Source: JAFMKE01 sp964655225
Lineage (GTDB): Bacteria > Bacteroidota > Bacteroidia > Chitinophagales > UBA8649
Assembly (NCBI GenBank): GCA_964655225.1
Contig: CAZZMB010000003.1
Span: forward strand, 18,068-82,067
Reading direction: 5' to 3'
DNA length: 64,000 bases
Position 1 is the first letter of the stretch, and every line of letters begins with the position of its first letter. Of this stretch, positions 7,031 to 14,597 are shown in pieces. Below the pieces are notes generated by a model. It was given only the letters and a program-made list of their open reading frames with translations. It had not been told where the DNA came from and searched no databases. Both the position numbers and the translations under genes were made by a program.

Positions 7031-9643
7031 ATGAAAACAGCAAAGGAAATTAGGCAAGCTTTTTTAGATTTCTTCGAATCAAAGCAACATAAAATTGTAT
7101 CTTCTGCACCTATAGTTGTCAAAGATGACCCTACCTTAATGTTTACCAATGCTGGCATGAACCAATTTAAGGACTATTTTTTGGGGAATAAAGCAGTAAT
7201 TAATTCACGGCTTACAGATACCCAGAAATGCTTGCGCGTATCAGGAAAACACAACGACCTTGAAGAGGTAGGTGTAGACAGCTACCATCACACTATGTTT
7301 GAGATGTTGGGTAATTGGAGCTTTGGTGACTATTTCAAAAAGGATGCTTTATCCTGGGCATGGGAATTATTAACAGAGGTTTATCAAATAGATAAGAATA
7401 GATTGTACGTTTCAGTTTTTGAGGGAAGTGAAGAAGAAGGTATTCCCTTTGACCAAGAATCTTTTGATACTTGGGGAAAATTGGTGCCTGCAGATAGAAT
7501 TATTCGAGGAAACAAAAAAGATAATTTCTGGGAAATGGGCGAAGTTGGCCCTTGTGGACCTAGTTCTGAGATTCATTATGACGGAAGAAGTGAGGAAGAA
7601 AGAGCAAAAACGGGTGGGGCTAGTCTGGTTAACCAGGACCACGATCAGGTCATTGAAATTTGGAATAATGTATTTATTGAATTTGAACGGAAGGCAGACG
7701 GCAGCTTAGTAAAGCTTCCAAGCAGGCATGTAGATACGGGAATGGGATTAGAGCGATTAGTTCGTATACTTCAAGACGAGACTAGTAATTATGATACGGA
7801 TATATTTATGCCACTGATTAGAAAATTAGAGGATATTTCCGATAAAACCTATGGTTCAGATGAACAGACCGACATTGCTTTTAGAGTAATTGCTGATCAT
7901 ATTCGCGCAATAAGTTTTACTATAGCCGACGGACAACTTCCTGCAAGCAATGGCGCGGGTTATGTAATTCGAAGAATCCTCCGAAGAGCTGTAAGGTATG
8001 GCTATACGTCTTTAGGTCTTAATAAACCTTTTTTAGTTAAGTTATTGCCTGTATTAGAAGATCAATTTGATGGAATATTTCCTGAATTGAAAGCTCAACA
8101 TAATTTTGTAGCAAAGGTGATAAATGAAGAAGAAGCAAGTTTTTTCAAGACACTTGCTACAGGACTTCGATTAATCGATGATCTAATTCTCAATACAGAG
8201 AAAAAAATGGTTGACGGATCAAGGGTTTTTGAACTTTACGACACTTATGGTTTTCCATTGGATTTAACTCAGTTAATTGTTGGAGAAAAAGGCTTAAGTG
8301 TTGATCTTAAAAGTTTTGAAAATGCTATGCTCAAACAAAAGTCTCGATCACGAAATGCGGAACAATCCGAGCAAGGTGACTGGCAGGTTTTAATGGATAG
8401 TGATCTCAGCAAGTTTATTGGATATGACCAATTAGAAAGTACCGCTCATATTGTTAAATATCGTGAGGTTGAGCGAAAAGGGAAAAAAGTTTACCATATA
8501 GTATTAGACAAAACACCATTCTACGCTGAAAGTGGTGGTCAAGTTGGCGATACGGGCTATCTGCAAGATGGAACTGCCAAATATGAAGTGATAGACACAA
8601 CTAAGGAGAATCAGTTGTTTATTCATACATTAGAACATCTACCAAATAATCTTGAAGTAAGCTTTAACGCAAAAGTCAGTGCTCAAAAACGAGAAGCAAC
8701 TCAAATGAATCACAGTGCCACTCACCTATTGCATGAAGCGCTGCGTGAAATTTTAGGGAAGCATGTAGAACAGCGGGGTTCTTTAGTTAATGAGCAATAT
8801 TTACGTTTTGATTTCTCTCATTTTGAGAAAATGAGTAAAGAAGAGTTAGCGCAAATAGAAGATTTCGTCAATAAAAAAATTGATCAAAACATTACTTTAA
8901 CCGCTCTGGATAATGTCGCCATTGAAGAAGCAAAGAGTATGGGTGCTATGGCCTTGTTCGGTGAAAAATATGGTGATCGAGTTCGTGTCATTAAGTTTGA
9001 TTCATCTATAGAGTTATGTGGCGGGACTCATGTTAAAAACACTGGTCAAATCAGGCACTTTAAAATTATGAGTGAAAGCTCAATAGCTTCTGGAATTAGA
9101 AGAATAGAAGCTTGGACCGGAAGTAAAGTACTAAGCTATTTTAAAGAGCAGGTTGCTCTGTTAGAGGATATCAAAACTACTCTAAAGCAATCACCTAAAC
9201 CGATAGAGACGATAGAGAAATTACAGCAGGAAAATACTGAACTGAAGAAGCGATTGGGGAAATTTTCAATCATGCAACAAAGCATGGTTAAGGAAGAACT
9301 AAAAAATAAAATTCAAACGATCGGTGGAGTGAATGTCATTATTGAGAAAGTTAGTTTAGATAGTAATGATGCAGTAAAGAATATTGCCTTTCAACTAAAA
9401 AATGAGCTTTCTAATCTTTTCTTGGTTCTCGCCGTTGTGGTCGACAGTAAACCAATTTTAACGGTCATGGTTAGTGATGGATTGACAAAGTCTACTTCGC
9501 TACATGCTGGTAATATTGTAAGAGAACTAGCCAAAGAAATTCAAGGAGGTGGAGGTGGTCAGGCCTTTTTTGCAACCGCTGGTGGTAAAAATGTTGAAGG
9601 TCTTGATAGTGCGCTTACCAAAGCCAGAGCAATTAAATTTTGA
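7031..9643 (+). CDS. alaS: Alanyl-tRNA synthetase
   Basis: Charges tRNA-Ala with alanine and hydrolyses mischarged Ser/Gly-tRNA. All domains are present in 870 residues: the class II catalytic core from residue 1 (with FTNAGMNQFKDYFLG and the DTGMGLERL motif 3), the editing domain with HSATHLLHEAL near residue 560 and CGGTHV near 663 that hold the zinc, a coiled coil near 720-750, and the C-terminal domain ending in QGGGGGQAFFATAGG. Length is typical. The ATG at 7031 gives the standard MKTAKEIRQAFLDFF start. A TPR protein follows after 24 bases. Confidence 0.98.
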   Translation: MKTAKEIRQAFLDFFESKQHKIVSSAPIVVKDDPTLMFTNAGMNQFKDYFLGNKAVINSRLTDTQKCLRVSGKHNDLEEVGVDSYHHTMFEMLGNWSFGDYFKKDALSWAWELLTEVYQIDKNRLYVSVFEGSEEEGIPFDQESFDTWGKLVPADRIIRGNKKDNFWEMGEVGPCGPSSEIHYDGRSEEERAKTGGASLVNQDHDQVIEIWNNVFIEFERKADGSLVKLPSRHVDTGMGLERLVRILQDETSNYDTDIFMPLIRKLEDISDKTYGSDEQTDIAFRVIADHIRAISFTIADGQLPASNGAGYVIRRILRRAVRYGYTSLGLNKPFLVKLLPVLEDQFDGIFPELKAQHNFVAKVINEEEASFFKTLATGLRLIDDLILNTEKKMVDGSRVFELYDTYGFPLDLTQLIVGEKGLSVDLKSFENAMLKQKSRSRNAEQSEQGDWQVLMDSDLSKFIGYDQLESTAHIVKYREVERKGKKVYHIVLDKTPFYAESGGQVGDTGYLQDGTAKYEVIDTTKENQLFIHTLEHLPNNLEVSFNAKVSAQKREATQMNHSATHLLHEALREILGKHVEQRGSLVNEQYLRFDFSHFEKMSKEELAQIEDFVNKKIDQNITLTALDNVAIEEAKSMGAMALFGEKYGDRVRVIKFDSSIELCGGTHVKNTGQIRHFKIMSESSIASGIRRIEAWTGSKVLSYFKEQVALLEDIKTTLKQSPKPIETIEKLQQENTELKKRLGKFSIMQQSMVKEELKNKIQTIGGVNVIIEKVSLDSNDAVKNIAFQLKNELSNLFLVLAVVVDSKPILTVMVSDGLTKSTSLHAGNIVRELAKEIQGGGGGQAFFATAGGKNVEGLDSALTKARAIKF

Positions 9644-9667
9644 TTGAAGTAAATAAATAAGTTAATT

Positions 9668-10327
9668 ATGATGTGGTTTTATAAGAAAATATTGATTTAT
9701 CGATTATATATCGGTATTGTATTATTGATTGGATCAATTGCTTTGGCAATATTAGGAGATAACTGGGGCTGGTTTAGCTTATGCTTAACGATTGGTTTAA
9801 TTGCTTTCGTATCTCATTTCCTTTTTGGCCCGCTTCGATTAATCCAAGAGGCAGTTCAAGCAGGAGATATGGAAGCCGCTGATAAGTATTTGAAGATGGT
9901 TCAGTTTCCTAAACTACTTATTAAGCCAGTGAGGCAGGGATACTATATGGTTAAGTCTAACATGGCCATGCAGAATAAAGACTTTAACACGGCTGAAGGT
10001 TTTTTAAAGGAAAGTATTAAGAGTAAAAGTAGTCTTGCGGGCGAGGAATTTGAAGGCGCTTCTTATTTACAACTAGGTATGTTAGCTATGCAAAAGGGTG
10101 ATCGTAAAGAAGCCAAGCGCAATTTGAAGCAGGCCTTGGCAAAAGGTCTTCCTGATGATGACAGCATGGCTGCTGCCCTGCTGCAACTATCTTCAATAGA
10201 AATTCAGGGTAGACAACTCAAGCAGGGGAAAGAGTATTTCAAAAAAGCAAAAAAATTGAAGCCGCAGAGTAAAGAAATTAAAGAGCAACTTGCACAGATG
10301 GGAAAATATATTTCAAGAGTTAGATAA
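9668..10327 (+). CDS. TPR-repeat membrane protein
   Basis: A 219-residue protein with two adjacent N-terminal membrane segments (about residues 10-30 and 35-55) and a soluble part made of tetratricopeptide-like helices (DFNTAEGFLKESI, EGASYLQLGMLAMQKGDRKEAKRNLKQAL, QLKQGKEYFKKAKKLKP). TPRs are protein-binding scaffolds; no enzyme motif is present and the partner is unknown. It begins 24 bases after alaS and is likely co-transcribed. Two ATG codons stand in tandem at the start (9668 and 9671); either could be used. Confidence 0.75.
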   Translation: MMWFYKKILIYRLYIGIVLLIGSIALAILGDNWGWFSLCLTIGLIAFVSHFLFGPLRLIQEAVQAGDMEAADKYLKMVQFPKLLIKPVRQGYYMVKSNMAMQNKDFNTAEGFLKESIKSKSSLAGEEFEGASYLQLGMLAMQKGDRKEAKRNLKQALAKGLPDDDSMAAALLQLSSIEIQGRQLKQGKEYFKKAKKLKPQSKEIKEQLAQMGKYISRVR

Positions 10328-10331
10328 ACGC

Positions 10332-10359
10332 ATACATTAGCCAAAGTACGCTAATGCAT
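10332..10359. terminator. Hairpin between convergent genes
   Basis: Ten-base arms ATACATTAGC and GCTAATGCAT pair with one mismatch around an 8-base loop, just after the TPR gene stop and before the convergent thioesterase. There is no T-run on either side, so its role in termination is only a guess. Confidence 0.4.
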
Positions 10360-10396
10360 ATGATGTGAATTGAAAAATTTATCTTCTGGTTTGATT

Positions 10397-10816
10397 TTAC
10401 TTCACTGAAATGATAGCCAAGGTCAAACGTGATATCGCTACAAGTTTACCATTTTCATCTTTAATTTCAATACTCCAAACTTGACTCTGTCGTCCGAGAT
10501 GAATAGGCATCGCTCGGCCAGTCACTATTCCACTTCTTACTGATCTTAAATGATTAGCGTTAATTTCCTGTCCTACAGTTGTTTGTTTTAAATCTTCTAA
10601 ACAAAGATAACCTCCCATGCTACCCAATGTCTCGGCAAGCACAACTGAAGCCCCGCCATGCAAAACGCCGAATGGTTGTATTGTCCGCTCATCAACCGGC
10701 ATGTTAGCTTCTATATAATCATCCCCAACGGCGCTAAACTTGATGCCCAAATGCCTGACCATATTGCCCTGGGTATTATTTAATCCATCTAATGTAAATT
10801 CCTTCTTCCAAATCAT
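10397..10816 (-). CDS. Hotdog-fold acyl-CoA thioesterase (PaaI/MenI type)
   Basis: A 139-residue single hotdog-fold thioesterase that would hydrolyse an acyl-CoA. The family motif is clear: QPFGVLHGGASVVLAETLGS (about residues 47-66), with the catalytic acidic residue in AETLGS, and the later GREISANHLRS-like segment QEINANHLRSV. The closest known relatives by this pattern are YdiI/MenI-type enzymes, including 1,4-dihydroxy-2-naphthoyl-CoA thioesterase of menaquinone synthesis; that role would complement menD at the left edge but is inference. It follows dcd by 31 bases on the same strand. Confidence 0.85.
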   Translation of the reverse strand: MIWKKEFTLDGLNNTQGNMVRHLGIKFSAVGDDYIEANMPVDERTIQPFGVLHGGASVVLAETLGSMGGYLCLEDLKQTTVGQEINANHLRSVRSGIVTGRAMPIHLGRQSQVWSIEIKDENGKLVAISRLTLAIISVK

Positions 10817-10847
10817 ATTTCTACATTTCCTTGTTCATGAAACTAGA

Positions 10848-11366
10848 TTATTTAAAATCCTTGTAAAGCATACTTGGTTGTATTTCCTTATTATGCTGAT
10901 ACTTTCCACTTTTATAAACATCATATTCGCCATCAATAGCATGGTAGTATATTTGACAAATTTCAACATTTGGGTATATACGTATAGGTTGAACGCAAAA
11001 TATTTCTAGTGTCCAAAATCCATCAAACCCAACATCTCCAAAACCAGCAGTTACATGGATAAACATACCCAAACGACCGATGGAGCTTCTTCCTTCCAAC
11101 ATAGGCACATATCCTTCTGTTCGGGTATGCTCAAGCGTTCTACCTAGGTAAAGTTTATTTGTCTCCAAAAGCAAACCCTCTTCAGGAATAATAATCTTGC
11201 TTGCTGTATTAGGCGTTTTCATATCCAATGTATGCTTATCATAGACTAAAAGTTCATTAAACAAGCGCAAATTATAGCTGTTTGGATTCAATTGTTTCTC
11301 ATCGAATGGAGCAATAAATATATTATTATCTAATTCCTCTTTTATTTTTTTACCACTTAATATCAT
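10848..11366 (-). CDS. dcd: dCTP deaminase
   Basis: Deaminates dCTP to dUTP, feeding thymidylate synthesis. With the start at 11366 it has 172 residues beginning MILSGKKI, as the family does. Motifs seen are NPNSYNLRL, then EGRSSIGRLG (substrate and phosphate contacts), HVTAGFGDVGF, and GFWTLEI with the catalytic glutamate. The upstream in-frame start at 11387 would lie before the promoter box at 11375-11382 and can be set aside. The box is only about 10 bases from the ATG, so the mRNA may be nearly leaderless. The thioesterase gene follows. Confidence 0.93.
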   Translation of the reverse strand: MILSGKKIKEELDNNIFIAPFDEKQLNPNSYNLRLFNELLVYDKHTLDMKTPNTASKIIIPEEGLLLETNKLYLGRTLEHTRTEGYVPMLEGRSSIGRLGMFIHVTAGFGDVGFDGFWTLEIFCVQPIRIYPNVEICQIYYHAIDGEYDVYKSGKYQHNKEIQPSMLYKDFK

Positions 11367-11374
11367 AATGGATA

Positions 11375-11382
11375 CAAATATA
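11375..11382 (-). promoter_or_regulatory. -7 promoter box (TATATTTG) for dcd
   Basis: Exact TAnnTTTG match on the minus strand, ending 9 bases before the chosen ATG. A TTTG-like -33 sequence (11407-11410) lies 24 bases further up, a little farther than usual. Confidence 0.5.
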
Positions 11383-11481
11383 AGCAAGCCTTAAAGCTTT
11401 TAGCTCCAAAGTTTAATAAATTATACAGAAATCAAGTTAACTTTAGTATTGAATAGAAATCAAAGGTTTGAGGAAAACGCT

Positions 11482-11712
11482 ATGAATAATTTAATTGTGT
11501 TGCATAACAGTCGATGCATGAAAAGCAGAAATGCTTTAAAGGTACTTGAAGAACAAAATATACCCTATTCTATAGTTCTCTATTTAGAAGGGACGATGGA
11601 TATAAAGGATCTAAAGGACTTACTCTCAAAACTTCGACTGAATCCTAGTGATATTGTCCGTAAAACAGACGCCCTTTATAAAGAGTATTATATGGGTAAA
11701 GAATTCAGTAAT
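11482..11712 (+). CDS. ArsC/Spx-family thioredoxin-fold protein (N-terminal part, cut by gap)
   Basis: The visible 77 residues begin MNNLIVLHNSRCMKSRNAL, the beta-strand and active-site loop of the arsenate reductase (ArsC/Spx/YffB) family, with the nucleophilic cysteine in NSRCMKS. Further family features are YLEGTMDI and RLNPSDIVRKTDALYKE. Families members have about 115 residues, so some 38 residues are lost in the run of N. Relatives of this type in Bacteroidota are often called arsenate reductase, but a thiol-redox role without arsenic is equally possible. The ATG at 11482 is preferred to an in-frame TTG at 11449 because it begins the first strand directly. Confidence 0.82.
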
Positions 11713-11812
11713 NNNNNNNNNNNNNNNNNNNNNNNNNNNNNNNNNNNNNNNNNNNNNNNNNNNNNNNNNNNNNNNNNNNNNNNNNNNNNNNNNNNNNNNN
11801 NNNNNNNNNNNN
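11713..11812. other. Assembly gap of 100 N (true gap)
   Basis: The flanks share no sequence, and the frames on either side belong to unrelated proteins. Missing sequence must include the end of the ArsC-like gene and probably the start of the TPR gene. The length of 100 is a placeholder. Confidence 0.95.
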
Positions 11813-12246
11813 GAATAATGAAAAATGAGAACTATCCAAGTAAGGCAAATATGGAAAAGATAGTTATTCTTTTTGATCGTTATATTGAAGAATACCCAGA
11901 TGCAGATGAAAGCTTTTCTTACATGGAGTTAAAAGCCAAATATCAGGCTGCAAACAATAACTATGAGCAAGCTTTAAATACCTACGAGGACTTAGTAAAA
12001 AAGTACCCCGACGATAGCCGAAGTGCTGATGCTGTTTTTATGCAAGCTTTTATCATTGAAAACTATCTTTTAGACAAAGTAAAGGCTAAAACTAAGTACA
12101 GTGATTTTTTAAGGCATTACCCCAATCATGAACTTGCTGATGACGCTCAATTCTCGATTGAAAATTTATCCTTAACTGATGAAGAAATTATGTTAAAGCT
12201 ACAGTCATTTCAGCTTGATTCATCAAATGTTAAACTGCAAAACTAG
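11813..12246 (+). CDS. TPR-repeat protein (C-terminal part, cut by gap)
   Basis: About 144 residues of a tetratricopeptide protein resembling the common Bacteroidota lipoprotein of YbgF/YfiO style. Helical pairs are visible at FDRYIEEYPDADES, NYEQALNTYEDLVKKYPD, DAVFMQAFIIENYLLDK and KYSDFLRHYPNHELADDAQ, ending with an ENLSLTDEEIMLKL tail. The N-terminus, where a lipobox would sit, is missing in the run of N, so localisation cannot be told. The reading frame joins by chance to the ArsC-like gene through the N run; that fusion is false. Its stop shares the palindrome CTAG with the stop of convergent fbp. Confidence 0.75.
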
Positions 12247-13250
12247 GAATCTACTTTATGGTATTTTTCTACAAATTGATCTACCCTGCGCAGTAATCGG
12301 CTGCTACCAATATAGATAGGGCTTCTTTGGTGTAAATCATGAGGGATGATATCCATAATTTCTTGGTGCCCATCGCTCGCTCTACCACCTGCTTGCTGCA
12401 TCAAAAAAGCCATTGGGATGCATTCGTAAAGCAAACGTAATTTACCATTAGGAGCATTACTTGTGGAAGGATACATAAAAATGCCACCTTTGAGCAAAGT
12501 CCTGTGCATATCACCAACCATGGAGCCAATATAACGTAAGCCTTTTCTTTTCTCATTAACCAACCAATCAATATATCGACGGGTATGCTCTGGGAAAAAT
12601 GCATAATTCGATTGATTAACTGCATAATACTTTCCTGTATCAGGAGTTTTGATATTTGGATGTGACAAACAGTACTCGCCTATACTTGGGTCTAAAGTAA
12701 ACCCATTTACACCATTTCCTGTGCTATAGACCATCATCGTCGAACTTCCATAAATCACATAGCCAGCAGCGACTAACTTATTTCCTTCTTGAAGAAAGTC
12801 ATCTATATTGCATATGCCTTTCGAAGACTTTCGTTTGTAAATTGAAAATATGGTTCCAATACTTGCATTTATATCAATATTCGAAGAGCCATCTAAAGGA
12901 TCCATCAGAACCACATAATGTGCCTTGTGTCCATCTTCCGTGTCAACTACAATAATATCCTCATTTTCTTCACTTCCAATACCAGTGCATTGACCACCAT
13001 TTTTCAAATAGTTAATCAGCATATTATTGGCGTAAACGTCTAACTTTTGCTGCTCTTCATCCTGTATATTAGTGCCACCCGCTGCACCGAGTATATCTAC
13101 TAGACCAGCCTTGTTCACTTGTCTATTTATAACCTTAGAAGCAACTCCAATATCTCGGAGTAACTTAGATAAATTTCCGGTGGCATCTGAATAATCTTTC
13201 TCTTTTAAAATGATGAATTCATCTAAAGTAAAACCATTATAGTGATTCAT
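12243..13250 (-). CDS. fbp: Fructose-1,6-bisphosphatase, class I
   Basis: Hydrolyses fructose-1,6-bisphosphate in gluconeogenesis. From the ATG at 13250 it has 335 residues. The class I metal site is seen in VLMDPLDGSSNID (about residues 117-129) and substrate residues in GLRYIGSMVGDMHRTL and KLRLLYECIPMAFLMQQAGG. The frame extends upstream to 13274, but a perfect promoter box occupies 13272-13279, so MNHYNGFTLDEF is the real start with a leader of about 15 bases. Divergent from aspartate kinase. Confidence 0.96.
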   Translation of the reverse strand: MNHYNGFTLDEFIILKEKDYSDATGNLSKLLRDIGVASKVINRQVNKAGLVDILGAAGGTNIQDEEQQKLDVYANNMLINYLKNGGQCTGIGSEENEDIIVVDTEDGHKAHYVVLMDPLDGSSNIDINASIGTIFSIYKRKSSKGICNIDDFLQEGNKLVAAGYVIYGSSTMMVYSTGNGVNGFTLDPSIGEYCLSHPNIKTPDTGKYYAVNQSNYAFFPEHTRRYIDWLVNEKRKGLRYIGSMVGDMHRTLLKGGIFMYPSTSNAPNGKLRLLYECIPMAFLMQQAGGRASDGHQEIMDIIPHDLHQRSPIYIGSSRLLRRVDQFVEKYHKVDS

Positions 13251-13271
13251 AAGCTTGGGGTTTATTAACAG

Positions 13272-13279
13272 CAAAGATA
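13272..13279 (-). promoter_or_regulatory. -7 promoter box (TATCTTTG) for fbp, with -33 TTTG
   Basis: Exact TAnnTTTG match on the minus strand; a TTTG sits 18 bases upstream (13298-13301), giving both halves of the Bacteroidota promoter. Confidence 0.65.
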
Positions 13280-13315
13280 TGTTTAATAATACATTTTCAA
13301 ACTGAAAATTCTCAT

Positions 13316-13323
13316 TACCTTTG
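13316..13323 (+). promoter_or_regulatory. -7 promoter box (TACCTTTG) for aspartate kinase
   Basis: Exact TAnnTTTG match 14 bases before the ATG; divergent from the fbp promoter. Confidence 0.55.
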
Positions 13324-13337
13324 AGTAAACGTTAAGG

Positions 13338-14597
13338 ATGCAGGTATTTAAGTTTGGTGGTGCTTCAGTGAAGGATGCAGAAAGTATCAAAAATGTAGCA
13401 ACTATACTCAAGCAAAATGAAGATTTAGATAAGGTAGTTGTGTTTTCTGCAATGGGCAAGACAACGAATGCCTTAGAGGATGTGGTGAATTTGTTCGTAA
13501 AAAACGATGAAAAGTACCTACAATATCTGCATGAAATTAGAGCATATCATCAAATGGTCTCTGATGACCTTTTTGGGGTCAAGAGTCCTATTCAATATAA
13601 AATATTTGCTCTTTTTGATCAAGTCGAAATTTTTTGCTCAGCACATCATTCAGATAGTTATACTTTTATATATGATCAGATTGTGAGTTTAGGTGAATTG
13701 GCTTCAACATCCTTAGTCTCTTCCTATTTAAATCATGTAGGAATTTCAAATAAATGGGTAGATGCACGAGATATTATTAGAACGGATCGTTCTTTTACAG
13801 ATGCCCAAATAGATTGGGAAACCACGAAAACATTGATTGAGGATAAAATTAACGAGCTTAAAGAGAAAACTATTATTACTCAGGGTTTCATTGCAAGTAC
13901 TTCTGAAAGATTTACTACTACCTTAGGGAGAGAGGGTTCCGATTATTCTGCTGCGGTGATTGCTCATTGTTTGAATGCCGAAAAAATAGTGATCTGGAAG
14001 GATGTGGAAGGCATAATGAACGCTGACCCCAAAATGTTTAGGGATGCTATATTGATTTCAAAAATTGCATTTAAGGAAGCTATTGAAATGACCTATTATG
14101 GCGCAAAAGTAATTCACTCCAAAACCATAAGGCCACTTCAAAATAAAAATATCCCATTAGAAGTTCGTTCTTTTCTTAAAAGTGATAAAGGCGGGACTTT
14201 GATTCATCGTTTTGATGAAGAAATTCAGTACCCACCAATTATAGTTCATAAAAGGAAGCAGGTATTGCTGCAATTCTCAGCTAAAGATTTTTCCTTCATA
14301 GCCGAAAATCATATGCAAGAAATTTTTGGAGCCTTTGCAAAAGCACGATTACGCATGAATATTATGCAGAATGGAGCTATCAATTTCTTGGCAGGTATAG
14401 ACCATAATACATCAAAAATTTTAGAGGTACTCCATTCACTCCAACCTTCATTCAGTATCAGTAAAACGGAGAATTTAGATCTTATAACTATTCGACATTA
14501 CAATGATCAGGTGCTCAACCGAGAGCTTGAACAAAAAAATATTTTTTTGACTCAGAAGACCAATGATACCATACAAGTTCTATGTCAATCCACTTAA
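13338..14597 (+). CDS. lysC: Aspartate kinase
   Basis: Phosphorylates aspartate, the first step toward lysine, diaminopimelate, threonine and methionine. The 419-residue protein starts with the nucleotide-binding KFGGASVKD (residues 5-13) and has TQGFIAST and TTLGREGSDYSAAVIA in the kinase core. After residue 300 there is a C-terminal region of about 120 residues, less than two full ACT domains, so feedback control may be simple or absent. It is monofunctional: no homoserine dehydrogenase part. Transcription likely starts at the TACCTTTG box. Its TAA shares the palindrome TTAA with the stop of the convergent T9SS gene. Confidence 0.93.
   Translation: MQVFKFGGASVKDAESIKNVATILKQNEDLDKVVVFSAMGKTTNALEDVVNLFVKNDEKYLQYLHEIRAYHQMVSDDLFGVKSPIQYKIFALFDQVEIFCSAHHSDSYTFIYDQIVSLGELASTSLVSSYLNHVGISNKWVDARDIIRTDRSFTDAQIDWETTKTLIEDKINELKEKTIITQGFIASTSERFTTTLGREGSDYSAAVIAHCLNAEKIVIWKDVEGIMNADPKMFRDAILISKIAFKEAIEMTYYGAKVIHSKTIRPLQNKNIPLEVRSFLKSDKGGTLIHRFDEEIQYPPIIVHKRKQVLLQFSAKDFSFIAENHMQEIFGAFAKARLRMNIMQNGAINFLAGIDHNTSKILEVLHSLQPSFSISKTENLDLITIRHYNDQVLNRELEQKNIFLTQKTNDTIQVLCQST

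Noticed and set aside
5474..9643. merR - M23 peptidase - alaS as a novel linked system
   Set aside because: The gene order is familiar from many Bacteroidota and is treated as ordinary synteny.
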